Shown here piece by piece: positions 10,525-22,015 of a stretch of DNA of 64,000 nucleotides. Every line of letters begins with the position of its first letter. The stretch's first letter is position 1. The notes under the pieces are model-generated. The model was given only the letters and a program-made list of their open reading frames with translations. It made no database searches and was not told where the DNA came from. Location of the stretch: positions 39,669,501 to 39,733,500 of the forward strand of contig NC_091247.1 in the NCBI RefSeq assembly GCF_042477335.2. The letters are read 5' to 3'. A program made the position numbers and the translations under genes. This DNA comes from Ovis canadensis (taxonomy: Eukaryota > Chordata > Mammalia > Artiodactyla > Bovidae).

Positions 10525-10960
10525 TATTCAACTTACAGTCTGTTGAGAGAGAACAATTAGGTAAACAATTAAATATGACACAAGAAGGGGTATGTTGAAT
10601 TGAAAGTTTGGGAAGCATGAGACTTTACCTTGGAGGGGCCTAAGCGGGCCTTAGGGAGTTAGGGAAGGCTTCCTGGAGGAAGTGTCTTTTAAGGCTTCAT
10701 GAATGAGTTAGGGAAGCAAAAGGGTTTAAATATTTTCTAGATGAAAAAAATAGCATGCAAGAGGCACAGAAGCAAGAAAGAACTCATCAGGTTGCTCCTA
10801 AAAAGGATAAAAGAAGAGGGATGGAGGAGAGGTGAAGCTGGGGAGAGAGACCAGGGCTGGATCAGGGCTGGATCCCTGGAAAGAGGTTTGACTTTACACT
10901 GGAGGAAATAGAAGCCACTGGGGAGCTTTTTAATTGGGATAAGGATGGGGAGGCTGGGAC
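10525..10960 (-). mobile_element. LINE-2 relic, antisense
   Basis: Blocks ttacagtctgttgagagaga, gaaggcttcctggaggaagt and gaagccactggggagctttt appear in antisense L2 order. No intact frame remains. Confidence 0.55.
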
Positions 10961-11239
10961 AGACATCCAAGGGAGAGTGACAGTGAAGGACGGCAGGAGG
11001 GAAAACAAGGTAAGAGCCAGCCAGGTGGTAAGATTGATGGCACCCGACGAGTTCCTATGGGAGAAAAAAGATGCCCATGGTCCTGACCCCTGTCCCTGCA
11101 GAGATGGAGGCTCCAGTCACAGAGATGAGGGGTGGACAGAAAGAGTGAGGGTTGCTAATGAGGAAGGCGAGATACCCCAGGGAGAAGACGGTGGGCTCTG
11201 TCAGTCCGGGGCAGGTTGGAGCTACTAGGTGCTAAGAGC

Positions 11240-11740
11240 AGATGTTCCGCTGGTGTGAGAGTCCAGAGCTCACATTCATTGGTTCCCCGCTTCACTCCAT
11301 AAACATTTATCCAGGACTGTGCTGGATGAATGCTGAGTAAACAGGATGATTCACAACCTAGCTAATCCTCAAATGACTCAGGAGAGAGAAGAGTAAACAT
11401 CATGGCAATGTCACTGGAGGCATAAAAATAGTGCACACACAGGGTAGGGTGAGAGCCGGAAATGTGAGCTCTGCTTGGGTGGCCAGGGTGGCTTCCCAGG
11501 AGAGGTGACCCAGGAGAGACCAGCAGACAAGGAGCAGGGTCGGGGCGCGGGAGGAAGATGTTCTGGCTGATGAAAGAGCAGAGAGCTGCTACAACAGGAA
11601 ACCCATTTAGGGAAGTACCCGGAGCGGTATATGGCCGCGGGGTAAGGCTGGAGGAAGGAAAAAAGGGCCAAAGGGGCAGGGCCTCAGGCACTGGCTGAGG
11701 GGTTGGACTCTACTCTGAGGTGAGAGTCAACAGCGGATTT
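11240..11740 (-). mobile_element. LINE-2 relic, antisense
   Basis: It opens with cactccataaacatttatcc and continues with gcttcccaggagaggtgacc, then ggttggactctactctgagg. All are antisense L2 landmarks. The copy is old and GC-rich in places. Confidence 0.55.
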
Positions 11741-11744
11741 TTTA

Positions 11745-12140
11745 AACATTTCTTTTATTGTTATTTTTACCATTAGAGATGTCTATGCAAGTTTTTTTAA
11801 ATTTATTTAATTGGAGGATAACTACGTTACAATATTGTGGTGGGTTTTGCCATACATCGACATGAATCAGCCATGGGTGCTCCCAAACCCCCCATCCTGA
11901 ACCACCCCCGCCACCTCCCTCCCCACCCCACCCCTCTGGGTTGTCCCAGAGTACTGGCTCTGTTGGTCATTTATTTTACATATGGTAATATACATGTTTC
12001 AATGCTATTTTCTTATATCGTCCCACTCTCGCCTTCTCCCACATCATCCAAAAGTCTGTTCTTTACATCTGTGTCTCTTTTGCTGCCTTGTATATAGGAT
12101 CATCATTGCTGTCTTTCTAAATTCCATATATTTAAATAAG
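11745..12140 (-). mobile_element. Ruminant L1 3' end, antisense
   Basis: The segment has a T-rich start, ttacaatattgtggtgggtt, then catcgacatgaatcagccat and the pyrimidine-rich 3'UTR. It is a fairly young 5'-truncated copy. Confidence 0.85.
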
Positions 12141-12219
12141 TATAAAGACAATAAAAGTCACTGTTAGTGTTTAAGATGTAATGAAAATGCTTCTCATTCT
12201 CTGTCTTCTCTGTGGATGT

Positions 12220-12392
12220 GTATGTGTATATGTATTTTTATCTTTATTAGGGAATAATCGACAAATATAATTACTTATATTTGTACACTGAAAGTGTACA
12301 ATGTGAGGATTTGATATTCATATACATTCTACCTGTGTGATTACTAAGATTAAGGTTATTCACACACCCATCATCTCACATAGTTACATCCC

Positions 12393-12423
<31 letters not shown>

Positions 12424-12485
12424 GTGAGAATGCCTAAGGTCTACTCTTAGCAGCTTTCAAATATGTAACATTAGTTACAGTCACC
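12220..12485 (-). mobile_element. L1 3'UTR fragment with (GT)n
   Basis: Antisense L1 text gtgtacaatgtgaggatttg and cccatcatctcacatagtt flanks a (GT)n run at 12399-12422. Confidence 0.6.
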
Positions 12486-12504
12486 AGGCTGTACGGTACA
12501 TCCT

Positions 12505-12735
12505 GTGTATGTTTGTGTGCTAAGTTGCTTTAGTCGTGTCTGACTCTTTGCGACCCCATGGACTGTAGCAAAACAGGCTCCACTGTCCATGGGATTCTCC
12601 AGGCAAGAATACTGGGGCGGGTTGCCATGCCCTCCTCCAGGGGATCTTCCTGACCCAGGGATCAAATCTGCATCCCTCGCGTCTCCTGCATTGGCAGGCG
12701 GGTTCTTAATCATTGTCACTACCTGGGAAGTGTCT
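12505..12735 (-). mobile_element. Bov-tA SINE
   Basis: Antisense Bov-tA inserted between two pieces of antisense L1. Confidence 0.92.
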
Positions 12736-12774
12736 GTATATATATTTATGTATAGTTTTAATTTTTAAAACATT

Positions 12775-14030
12775 AGAATGCATGTTGTTTGATAAGTGCT
12801 AACATCCCTTGACAAAAAAACATGAGTAGTTATCTTGACGTGTTTTCACACTGTCCTCCAGAAGGTTCTACCAGTTCATGTTCACATCAGTGCTATAGGA
12901 GGGCTCCAGTTTCATCAGGGCCTTGCTAACAGCTGGCATGTTCTCTTTTTAATCACTGCCAATTAAATAAACAATGTTTTTATTAACAGTGAAACTGAAA
13001 TTACTTTTTAATATGCGTATTGCCCATTTGTAGGGTTCAGCTATGCCTAGGTATCTATGTGTCTGAGCAATCTGGAGATCGCTCAAGGGGGAGATTATCT
13101 TATACCTTCACTCGTGACTCGTTACCCTGGCCCTTGGATCTCCAGAAATTCCAGTTAGCCACCTGCTAGCTCTTTGTTGCCTCTTTGTCTTTCATTTTGT
13201 CACTTCTGTTACCGTCCTCCACATTTTGAGGCAGTTTCTCACGTTTGTTCTTCATTTCACTGATTTGGTTGTTTAACAGCTTTATTGAGATATGATTTAT
13301 ATACCACACAATTCACCCATCTAAAGTGTAAAATTCAGTGATCAGTGATTTTTTTTTTTTTTACTATATTCATAGAGTTGCGCAAACATCACCACAATTT
13401 TAGAGCAGACCCTCCCTATTCCCCCAACCAGCCCCAGGCAACCACTAGACTACTTTCTGAATCTATATATGTGCCCATTCTGGACAGTGCATATAAATGG
13501 AGTAATATAATATGTGGTTTTTTAAAAAATAATACTTTCACCTGGCATAATGTTTTGAAGGTTCATCAATGTTGTGGCATATATCAGAATTTTATTTCTT
13601 TTTATGACCAAAGAATATTCCATTATATGGACACATTTTGTTTATCTGTTCATCAGGTGATGGAAATTTGAATTATTTTTACTTTGCAGATATTACGATA
13701 ATATTGCTGTGAACATTCATGTGCAAATTTTCATGTATATATGCTTTTGTTTCTCTTGGGTACATACAGAGCAGTGGGATTTTTGGATCATATGGTGACT
13801 CACATTTAAACTTCTGAGGAACTGCCAGAATGTTTTCCAAAGTGGCTGCCTCATTTTATGCCCCCATTAGCCATGTCGGAGGGTTCCATTTTTTCCATGT
13901 TCTCCCTAACACTTGTTATCATCTATTTGAGCCATTCTAGTAGGTACGGAATGGTATCTCATTGCAGTTTTGATTTACATTTTCCTGAAGGCAGTACTGT
14001 TTCCATCTGTTTATTGGCTGTTTCTGTTTT
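12775..14030 (-). mobile_element. Old L1, antisense
   Basis: A decayed antisense L1 3' region. It is clear from 13255 (acagctttattgagatatga) through catcaatgttgtggcatata and aactgccagaatgttttcca, and less clear at 12775-13000. The 13345-13671 frame is antisense L1 and not a gene. Confidence 0.7.
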
Positions 14031-14149
14031 TTAAAGCTTAATTTCTGCTTCTTAAAACATCCAAAGAGGTAGCTACAAGAAATGTACATTTCTACAAAAC
14101 CACATTCAGTTAAAACATGACTTCCAGTTTTGATTGCTTCCAATTTCTA

Positions 14150-14465
14150 CTACTTTGTTTTGGTTCCTTTAAGCCCTTCTTTAAGGAGAAGCTGACACAT
14201 ATCTTGCTGAATTTCATTCCAAATTTCTGGCAGTCTTTTTCCTATGTACTTCTGAAGTACCACTTTCCCCTACCTGCTGAATGATGAAAGTTTAAGTGAT
14301 GTTGGGTCATCTTACCAGCAGTGATCAGGTCTGCTAGAGAGAATCCTTTGCCCCCTGCTTTCTCCCTCTCTTTCCTCATCACATGCTCCAGGTTGTGTTT
14401 GTCATCATCATCCTCATCATCACTGCTATTGTAGCTATATTTTCTGCAGGGATTTGTAGCAGTGC
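14150..14465 (-). pseudogene. Unidentified exon or gene relic with acidic run
   Basis: On the minus strand an excellent acceptor (cctcccttcttctctccag) ends just before 14465. The next 150 nt are open and encode an acidic and basic peptide: NSSDDEDDDDKHNLEHVMRK, then a GKGFSLADLITA segment. A CTG|gtaaga donor stands after 14316. Both exon ends are phase 1, so a 150-nt symmetric exon is possible. Alternatively, reading continues past the donor, and after one frame change near 14262 gives another protein-like stretch (LPEIWNEIQQDMCQLLLKEG) ending in TAG at 14152-14150. That would mean a terminal exon or retrocopy with a frameshift. An in-frame TGA just upstream of the acceptor blocks a longer single-exon frame. 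I do not recognise the protein. It lies 7.7 kb upstream of the ARHGAP25 exon on the same strand. Confidence 0.5.
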
Positions 14466-14710
14466 CTGGAGAGAAGAAGGGAGGATGATACAGTAGCCAC
14501 CTCACTGATGAGCATCAGAGAGACGTACAACAGAGAAGGCAGTTCAGCTTTCCAGATTCTCCACAGTGTGTGTCTCTGAGTGAAGAACAGACTCCAGGAG
14601 AAACACCTGAGCATCCCCCTTTGTCAGGAAGTCTCTGCCTATGAGACAAAGTCAGGGAGGCTTCTCTGAGCCCAGATTCTTGGCTTCTTGTGAAACAGGG
14701 CAGTACCTTT

Positions 14711-14915
14711 GGACTTCCCTGGTGGCTCAGGTGATAAAAAATCTGCATGCGATGCAGGATATCTGGGTTCGATCCCTGGATCACGAAGATCCCCTGGAGA
14801 AGGAAATGGCAACTCACTCCAGTATTCTTGCCTGGATAATTCCCCGTACAGAGGAGCCTGGCAGCCTACAGTCCATGGGGTCACAAAGAGTCAGATACAA
14901 CTGAGTGAATAACAC
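14711..14915 (+). mobile_element. Bov-tA SINE
   Basis: Full sense copy from ggacttccctggtggctcag to caactgagtgaataacac. It carries a tRNA-like B box gggttcgatccctgg. Confidence 0.95.
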
Positions 14916-14916
14916 G

Positions 14917-14949
14917 TGCACACACACACACACACACATACACACACAC
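14917..14949. repeat. (CA)n at SINE tail
   Basis: About 15 CA units with one TA interruption follow the 3' end of the Bov-tA. This is a common origin of ruminant microsatellites. Confidence 0.9.
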
Positions 14950-15925
14950 TGGTGATCAATAAGATTCTCCTTAGGAGGAACAGAGAGAAGCTTTGTTGCT
15001 AGTGCTGGCCCAGTGGTTTTCCTTAATAGCATTGCTTGTATATTTTGGGAGGTGGGATATAAACAAAGATAAATCTTGAGCATCTTGGCATTGGAAGTGA
15101 AACAAAAGAGGCCTTCCATTTCACTATTTAACAATAAAATCTTGGAGTCTAACAGGAGGTCAAGGATTGGCTGCCATCCCACGTGTTTCCCACAGTCCCT
15201 GAAGAGATGCTTCGTAATAATAATAATAATAATAATGCATTGTCCGTGGTGGCAGATCTCTGAATCTAATGTCTTTATTTCTCAGTAGTGAGTGTGGGGT
15301 GGGGCTGGGGTGGGGAAAGGGAGCAATGGGAGGCCCCTGTCCTAAGCAGACAATAGATGTCATTGTCTGTGGAGAATTTTAAAAGTATAACAAAATTAAA
15401 AGCCATCTGCTTTTTTTTGTTATCATTGTGCATGATAATTCTAAATAATATATGTGCTAAAACACTCCTCCCCTTAGTTGGACCACTTCCAACCCCACTT
15501 TGGTAGGCCCCCACAACCCCTGCTGATTTTGATTCCACCTCATCCATGTGAGAATTCTCTCCTTTCTGTGGAGAAAGGAGAGAACCCCACCCAGGGCTCA
15601 TGAACTTTGACTGCCCACCTGCAAATATTAACACCATCCCCAGTCCTTTCCGATCCTTCCCACTCCAGCTGCCTAAGGATTTGAACCTCTATTCCAGCGC
15701 CTACCCCACCTTCCCCAGTCATCATCTATAACAACCCACCTCATCTCATCAGCTTTTCAGTGAGCATGGAATTTGAGTCAGATGGTTCAGCTTAGAAAAC
15801 CATTCAGCAGAAGCTCAGCAGGGGCTGCCCTGGTCACGTAGGTAAGGAGTGCCGAGACTCTTCTGCTCCAGAGAGGCGGGGCCAGGTGCCATTTGCTGTC
15901 ACACTTGTGCTGGTGCTTTCCTCAG
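14950..15925. other. No gene; one (TAA)n tract
   Basis: A (TAA)7 microsatellite lies at 15215-15236. The open frames here have no recognisable content and I find no repeat family. Confidence 0.5.
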
Positions 15926-17369
15926 TTCCGTTCAGTCGCTCAGTCATGTCCGACTCTTTGCGACCCCATGAATCGCAGCACGCCAGGCCTCCCTGTCCAT
16001 CACCAACTCCCAGAGTTCACTCAGGCTCATGTCCATCGAGTCCATGATGCCATCCAGCCAACTCATCCTCTGTCGTCCCCTTCTCCTCCTGCCCCCAATC
16101 CCTCCCAGCATCAAAGTCTTTTCCAATGAGTCAACTCTTCGCGTGAGGTGGCCAAAGTACTGGAGCTTCAGCTTTAGTATCATTCCTCCCAAAAAGAAAT
16201 CCCAGGGTTGATCGCCTTCAGAATGCACTGGTTAGATCTCCTTGCAGTCCAAGGGACTCTCAAGAGTCTTCTCCAACACCACAGTTCAAAAGCATCAATT
16301 CTTCGGTGCTCAGCTTTCTTCACAGTCCAACTCTCACATCCATACATGACTACTGGAAAAAACCATAGCCTTGACTAGACAGACCTTTGTTGGCAAAGTA
16401 ATGGCTCTGCTTTTCAATATGCTATCTAGGTTGGTCATAACTTTTCTTCCCAGGAGTAAGCATCTTTTAATTTCATGGCTGCAGTCACCATCTGCAGTGA
16501 TTTGGAGCCCCAAAATATAAAGTCTGACACTGTTTCCACTGTTTCCCCATCTATTTCCCATGAAGTGATGGGACCGGATGCCATGATCTTTGTTTTCTGA
16601 ATGTTGACCTTTAAGCCAACTTTTTCACTCTCCTCTTTCACTTTCATCAAGAGGCTTTTTAGTTCTTCTTCACTTTCTGCCATAAGGGTGGTGTCATCTG
16701 CATATCTGAGGTTATTGATATTTCTCCCAGCAATCTTGATTCCAGCTTGTGTTTCTTCCAGTCCAGCATTTCTCATGATGTACTCTGCATAGAAGTTAAA
16801 TAAGCAGGGTGACAATATAGAGCCTTGACGTACTCCTTTTCCTATTTGGAACCAGTCTGTTGTTCCATGTCCAGTTCTAACTGTTGCTTCCTGACTTGCA
16901 TACAGATTTCTCAAGAGGCAGGCTGGTGGTCTGGTATTCCCATCTCTTTCAGAATTTTCCACAGTTCATTGTGATCCACACAGTCAAAGGCTTTGCCATA
17001 ATCAATAAAGCAGAAATTGATGTTTTTCTGGAACTCTCTTGCTTTTTCCATGATCCAGCGGATGTTGGCAATTTGATCTCTGGTTCCTCTGCCTTTTCTA
17101 AAACCAGCTTGAACATCAGGGAGTTCACGGTTCATGTATTGCTGAAGCCTGGCTTGGAGAATTTTGAGCATTACTTTACTAGCGCGTGAGATGAATGCAG
17201 TTGTGCGGTAGTTTGAGCATTCTTTGGCATTGCCCTTCTTTGGGATTGTAATGAAAACTGACCTTTTCCAGTCCTGTGGCCACTGCTGAGTTTTCCCAAT
17301 TTGCTGGCATATTGAGTGCAGCACTTTCACAGCATCATCTTTCAGGATTTGAAACAACTCCGCTGGAAT
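15926..17369 (-). mobile_element. BovB (RTE) LINE, 5'-truncated, RT pseudogene
   Basis: A 1.44-kb antisense BovB is bounded by tgctttcctcag (15914-15925) and tgctttccttag (17370-17381), a 12-bp target duplication with one mismatch. On the minus strand it encodes the middle and C-terminal reverse transcriptase: a palm motif NNLRYADDTTLM near 16690, followed by the typical RTE C-terminus. The frame breaks near 16918: two overlapping frames (17357-16911 and 16962-16435) meet at a 1-nt loss. The copy at 54540 lacks this loss. Known: BovB mobilised by target-primed reverse transcription and spread between vertebrates; this copy is inactive. Confidence 0.93.
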
Positions 17370-17433
17370 TGCTTTCCTTAGGCTAGATTAAAGAAGAAGA
17401 GTATAATACTTTGCACTCCTGTCTCATTCTCAG

Positions 17434-17545
17434 TTCATTTCAGTTCAGTCACTCAGCTGTGTCCAACTCTTTGTGACCCCATGGACTGCAGCACTCCAGG
17501 CCTCCCTGTCCATCACCAACTCCCAGAGTTTATTCAAACTCACTC
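17434..17545 (-). mobile_element. BovB 3'-end fragment
   Basis: Only the terminal 110 bp of antisense BovB are present, from cagttcagtcactcagctgt to gtttattcaaactcac. Confidence 0.85.
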
Positions 17546-17742
17546 TAGAATGTCTCATTCTGAAGTGGGGAGAATAAAGGTAGTCTGGGCAGGTCAAGAC
17601 ATTTGGGAGAAAACATTTCTTTGTGGACTTGAGTGAGCTAGTCTCACACACTTATATTCCTTGCCTGTCTCTCATTGGCGCTGGGATGTGTGCCCCGTAT
17701 TGGGGGTGCGCTCGACCAGCAACTGTCCTTTAAGTTACTACT

Positions 17743-17955
17743 CAAGTGAAGCGAAAGTCGCTCAGTTGTGTCCGACTCTTTGCGACACCATGGGCTGTAG
17801 CCCACCAGGTTCTCTGTCCATGGAATTCTCCAGGCAAGAATACTTGAGTGGGTTGACATTCCCTTCTCCAGGGGATCTTCCCAACCCAGGGATCAAACCC
17901 AGGTCTCCTGAATTGCAGATGGATTCTTTACTGCTGAGCCACCAGTGAAGCCCTT
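17743..17955 (-). mobile_element. Bov-tA SINE
   Basis: Antisense copy from aagcgaaagtcgctcag to gccaccagtgaagccc. Confidence 0.93.
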
Positions 17956-18880
17956 GCAGGGTTAAAGGCTGCACCTTCAGGGATATATCTGATTCCGCAG
18001 AAGGTGTGTTGTGGAGTGTGGTATTTAGAGACACCAACAGAAATATCGTGTTTCATATGGATTATAATAGTCTGTACCTTTAAGACAGTGAAATTTAAAA
18101 AGCACAAGTTCAATGTCTTATTTCTTTTCCCTTGGCTACATGAGTAAAATAGATTTTTAAAAAACTCCAGCCTGGCAGAGAAAGAGACTCTGCCCTCTGA
18201 ACACACTGTTTGGGTCAAGGGATGCAGACAAGCATCTCTGCTGGGATCCTTGTTCCTCCAGGCCTGAACTGTGAGGTCAACCTGCCCTACTGATACTGAT
18301 ACTGATCTCATCTTTTCCAAGGCTCTAGTGTTGATTTTGATGGTTTCTCATAGTTTGATAGTCTATTAACCTTCATTGATTCCAACTATCCCATAAACAT
18401 ATATATATATACATGGATATAGAGATAGAAATAGAGCTATATAATGCTTTTTGATATAATATATAATGTTTTTTGAATATATTATTTTTAATATATTATT
18501 TATATTATATACAATATTAATATAATAATATTAATATATTATTACATAATATATTTTATTTAATATATTAATAATATAATACATTATTATTTATACTATT
18601 TTTGAATATAATATATTATTTTGAATTTTACCTAGAGGAAGGTTGTTCCATGTATCATAGAATTAGGAAGACAAATGTCCATTTAAATGGGAAATTTGTC
18701 ACCCAAGGATTACACACAGAATCTTAAGTTTTTGAATGGGAGCACACAGAGCAAACATTATGTGAGGAAAGTGTTCCCCCACATAATACGTCCTTTGGGC
18801 CAAACATGGGTTACATTGTATTAGACTGAATGAACTGCATGAAGTTCCTGATATTTGACCACTTTTAACCTGTAAAAGCA
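17956..18880. repeat. AT-rich low-complexity tract, otherwise empty
   Basis: From 18395 to 18625 the sequence is almost only A and T, with repeated taatat/atatta words and potential cruciform structure. The flanking sequence holds no gene I can support. Confidence 0.7.
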
Positions 18881-19613
18881 TCTTGATGAAAGTGAAAGTG
18901 GAGAGTGAAAAAGTTAGCTTAAAGCTCAACATTCAAAAAACGAAGATCATGGCATCTGGTCCCATCACTTCATGGGAAATAGATGGGGAAACAGTGGAAA
19001 CAGTGTCAGACGTTATTTTTTGGTCTCCAAAATCACTGCAGATGGTGACTGCTGCCATGAAATTAAAAGACGCTTACTCCTGGGAAGAAAAGTTATGACC
19101 AACCTAGATAGCATATTGAAAAGCAGAGACATTACTTTGCCAACAAAGGTCCATCTAGTCAAGGCTATGGTTTTTCCAGTAGCCATGTATGGATATGAGA
19201 ATTGGACTGTGAAGAAAGCTGAGCACCGAAGAATTGATGCTTTTGAACTGTGGTGTTGGAGAAGACTCTTGAGAGTCCCTTGGACTGCAAGGAGATCCAA
19301 CCAGTCCATTCTGAAGGAGATCAGCCCTGGGTGTTCTTTGGAAGGACTGATTTTGAAGCTGAAACTCCAGTACTTTGGCCACCTCATGTGAAGAGTTGAC
19401 TCATTGGAAAAGACTTTGATGCTGGGAGGGATTGGGGGCAGGAGGAGAAGGGGATGACAGAGGATGAGATAGCTGGATGGCATCACTGACTCGATGGACA
19501 TGAGCCTGAGTGAACTCCGGGAGTTGGTGATGGACAAGGAGGCCTGGTGTGCTGTGATTCATGGGGTCGCAAAGAGTCGGACACGACTGAGCGACTGAAC
19601 TGAACTGAACTGA
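18881..19613 (+). mobile_element. BovB 3' part with target duplication
   Basis: Sense BovB from the C-terminal RT region to the gaactgaactgaactg tail. It is flanked by acctgtaaaagca (18868-18880) and acctgcaaaaaca (19614-19626). The frame of 139 codons at 18972-19391 is out of register with the upstream frame at 18883-19098, so the copy is frameshifted. Confidence 0.92.
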
Positions 19614-20238
19614 ACCTGCAAAAACAACTTCATATATTTCAGTGTAAAAGTCCCACTGTGCTTCCTGCCACTCACTCACTCAACAAACAGCAAATAAGTT
19701 GTTCACCTGTGATGTTCCAGGCACTGTTCTAGGTGCTAGGATAACAGCCAAAATCAAGATAGCCAAAACCTCCTGCTTTTGTGAAGTTTATTCTGGTGAG
19801 AGGAGAGAGAGATAACCACAATAGTAAGTAGAGTGAATGTGCTACGTTAGACAGGGGTGAGAGCTGTAGGGGAGAGTAGTTGCGCCCTGGGAAGGGAGAA
19901 GTGGTGCTGAGTTTCAGGAGGGGGTGGCTGCAGCTGTAAATGGGTGGATGTGACCCACTTGAGTAAAGACCTGAGAAAGTAAGGAATGAGCCAGATGCGT
20001 ATCTGTGGAAGAACATTCCAGAGGAAAGGATAGTGAATGCAAGGGCCCCACTCAAGTACAACTGTGAGACAGCCCTGTACATGGCATGAGGGAAGAAAAG
20101 GAGATCATGGGGATGGGTTGATGAGGTAACAGGGGGCTGACTGCACAGGGCCTTCTAGAACCCGGCCAGGACTCTGGCTTATGCTTGGGGTGAGGTTTTG
20201 AGCAGAAGAGTAACTTGACTTGTAGTTTTAAAAGACCA

Positions 20239-21290
20239 CTATGAAAAGATGCTCAACATTGCTAATCATCAGGGAAATACAAATCAAAACCACAATGAGC
20301 TATCACTTTGCACCTGTGAGAATGGCTACCATCTAAAGAACATAAGTAACAAACGCTGGTGATGATGCGGAGCAAAGGGACTCTCATGCACTGTTGGTGG
20401 GAATGTAAATTGGTGTGGCCAGCATGGAGAACAGTATGGACATTTCTCAGAAAAACTTAAAGTAGAACCATCATGAGTGAGTTGCTCAGTCGTGTTCGAC
20501 TCTTTGCGACCGCATGGACTGTAGCCTACCAGGCTCTTCCGTCCATGGGATTTTCCAAGCAAGAATACTGGAATGGATTGCCATTTCCTTCTCCAGGAGA
20601 TCTTCCCAACCCAGGGATTGAACCCAGGCCCCCCACATTGTAGGCAGACACTTTACCGTCTGAGCCACCAGGGAAGTCCAAGAACCATCATAAGACCTAT
20701 TAATTCTACTGTTGGCTATCTATCCCCCCCAAAACACTAATTTAAATGTTTATAGCAGCACTGTTTACAACAGCCAAGATACAGAAGCAAACTAAATGTT
20801 GATCGACAGATTAATGGATAAAGAAGATATGAGCAATATATATGTAATGGAATACTATTCAGCCATAAAAAAGAATCAAATTTTGCCATTTGCAGCAACA
20901 CAGATGGACTTGGCATCACACTAAGTAAAATAAGTCAGACAGAGAAAGACAAATACTGTAGGACATCACTTAAATGCATAATCTTTAAAAAGTACAACAA
21001 ACTAGTAAATATTTTTTAAAAAGAAGTGAATTCATTGATAGAGAAAATAAACTAGTAGTTACCAGTGGGGAGAGGGAGGAGGAGGGGCAATATAGGGGTA
21101 GGGAGTTAAGAGGGACAAACTACTTGGTATGAAATAATCTACAAGGAGGGGTTGCACAGCAACAGGGAACATATCCAGCATTTTATAACTATAAATGGAG
21201 TACATCATTCAAAAAGTGTGAATCACCATATTGTACACCTGTAACTTATATAATATTGCATAGCAACTGCACTTCAGTAAACAGAAAGAA
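20239..21290 (+). mobile_element. L1 3' portion inserted in L2
   Basis: Sense ruminant L1 from late ORF2 (ggaatgtaaattggtgtggc) to the 3' tail near 21290. An A-rich tail is followed by an aaaga repeat of the left flank. The SINE at 20475-20680 interrupts it. No intact ORF2 remains. Confidence 0.85.
20475..20680 (-). mobile_element. Bov-tA SINE with 11-bp target duplication
   Basis: Antisense Bov-tA flanked by perfect agaaccatcat repeats at 20464-20474 and 20681-20691. It lies within L1 that itself lies within L2. Confidence 0.96.
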
Positions 21291-22015
21291 AAAAAGATCA
21301 CTGTGGCTTCCATGTTGAGAGCTGGGAAAGAGGGGATAAGAGATCCCAGCTTAAGTAGGTGGGAAAGAAACAAAAAGGGGCAAATTGTGTGAAGGCTGAG
21401 AGGGCAAGGACAGAAGCAGAGACTTCAGAGGTTGACTGCAACAATGCAGGTGAGAGGGGATGGTGGGTCTGGATTGGTGTGGACCAGCCAGCACACCACA
21501 CATGGTTGTGCCGTTGACAGTTTGCAGAGGCACCGGCCATACCAACAGGTTGAAGGGGTCCTGGGATCCAGCCAGGGCCTGACTATGGTGTTGCATTCCT
21601 CCAGAAGAAGGGGAACCATTCCTTTCTCAAAGGCTCTGTCTACCCATTAAGTCATGAAGTGATATTTTTCTAAATATTACAAAAGCATCACCATATGGAC
21701 CAGCACAGGCTCTGGCAGTGGCCAAGGAGCTGGTGAGAAGGGCTGAGATTCTAAATGCATCGTGGGCCAGTCCTGTCAGTTCTATTAACAGATTGAGTGA
21801 GGGGTGTAAGAGAACGAGGGGAATCATAGGAAAGTACAGGGGTCTTGGCCTGAGAAAATGGAACAATGAGGCTTCCACTGGCTGAGATGGGGAAGGTTCA
21901 GGCCAGGAAGAGAGGGTGGAGGTCAGCACATCATGAGCTAAAGACACCAGATAAACCTCCAAGTGGAGATGGTCCAGTGGGCAGTTGGGTGGGAGTCTGG
22001 TGCTCAGGGCTGAGA

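Larger units (their letters stand above)
19675..22015 (-). mobile_element. LINE-2 relic, antisense, split by L1
   Basis: Left part 19675-20238 runs from the antisense L2 end (actcactcaacaaacagcaa) to acttgtagttttaaaaga. The right part resumes at about 21291 with gatcactgtggcttccatg and reaches ctccaagtggagatggtcc near 21958. A younger L1 sits between. The L2 is decayed. Confidence 0.55.

Noticed and set aside
14740..14780. tRNA-like A/B boxes in SINE heads as tRNA genes
   Set aside because: They belong to Bov-tA elements; the cloverleaf is not maintained and the BovB-derived tail follows.
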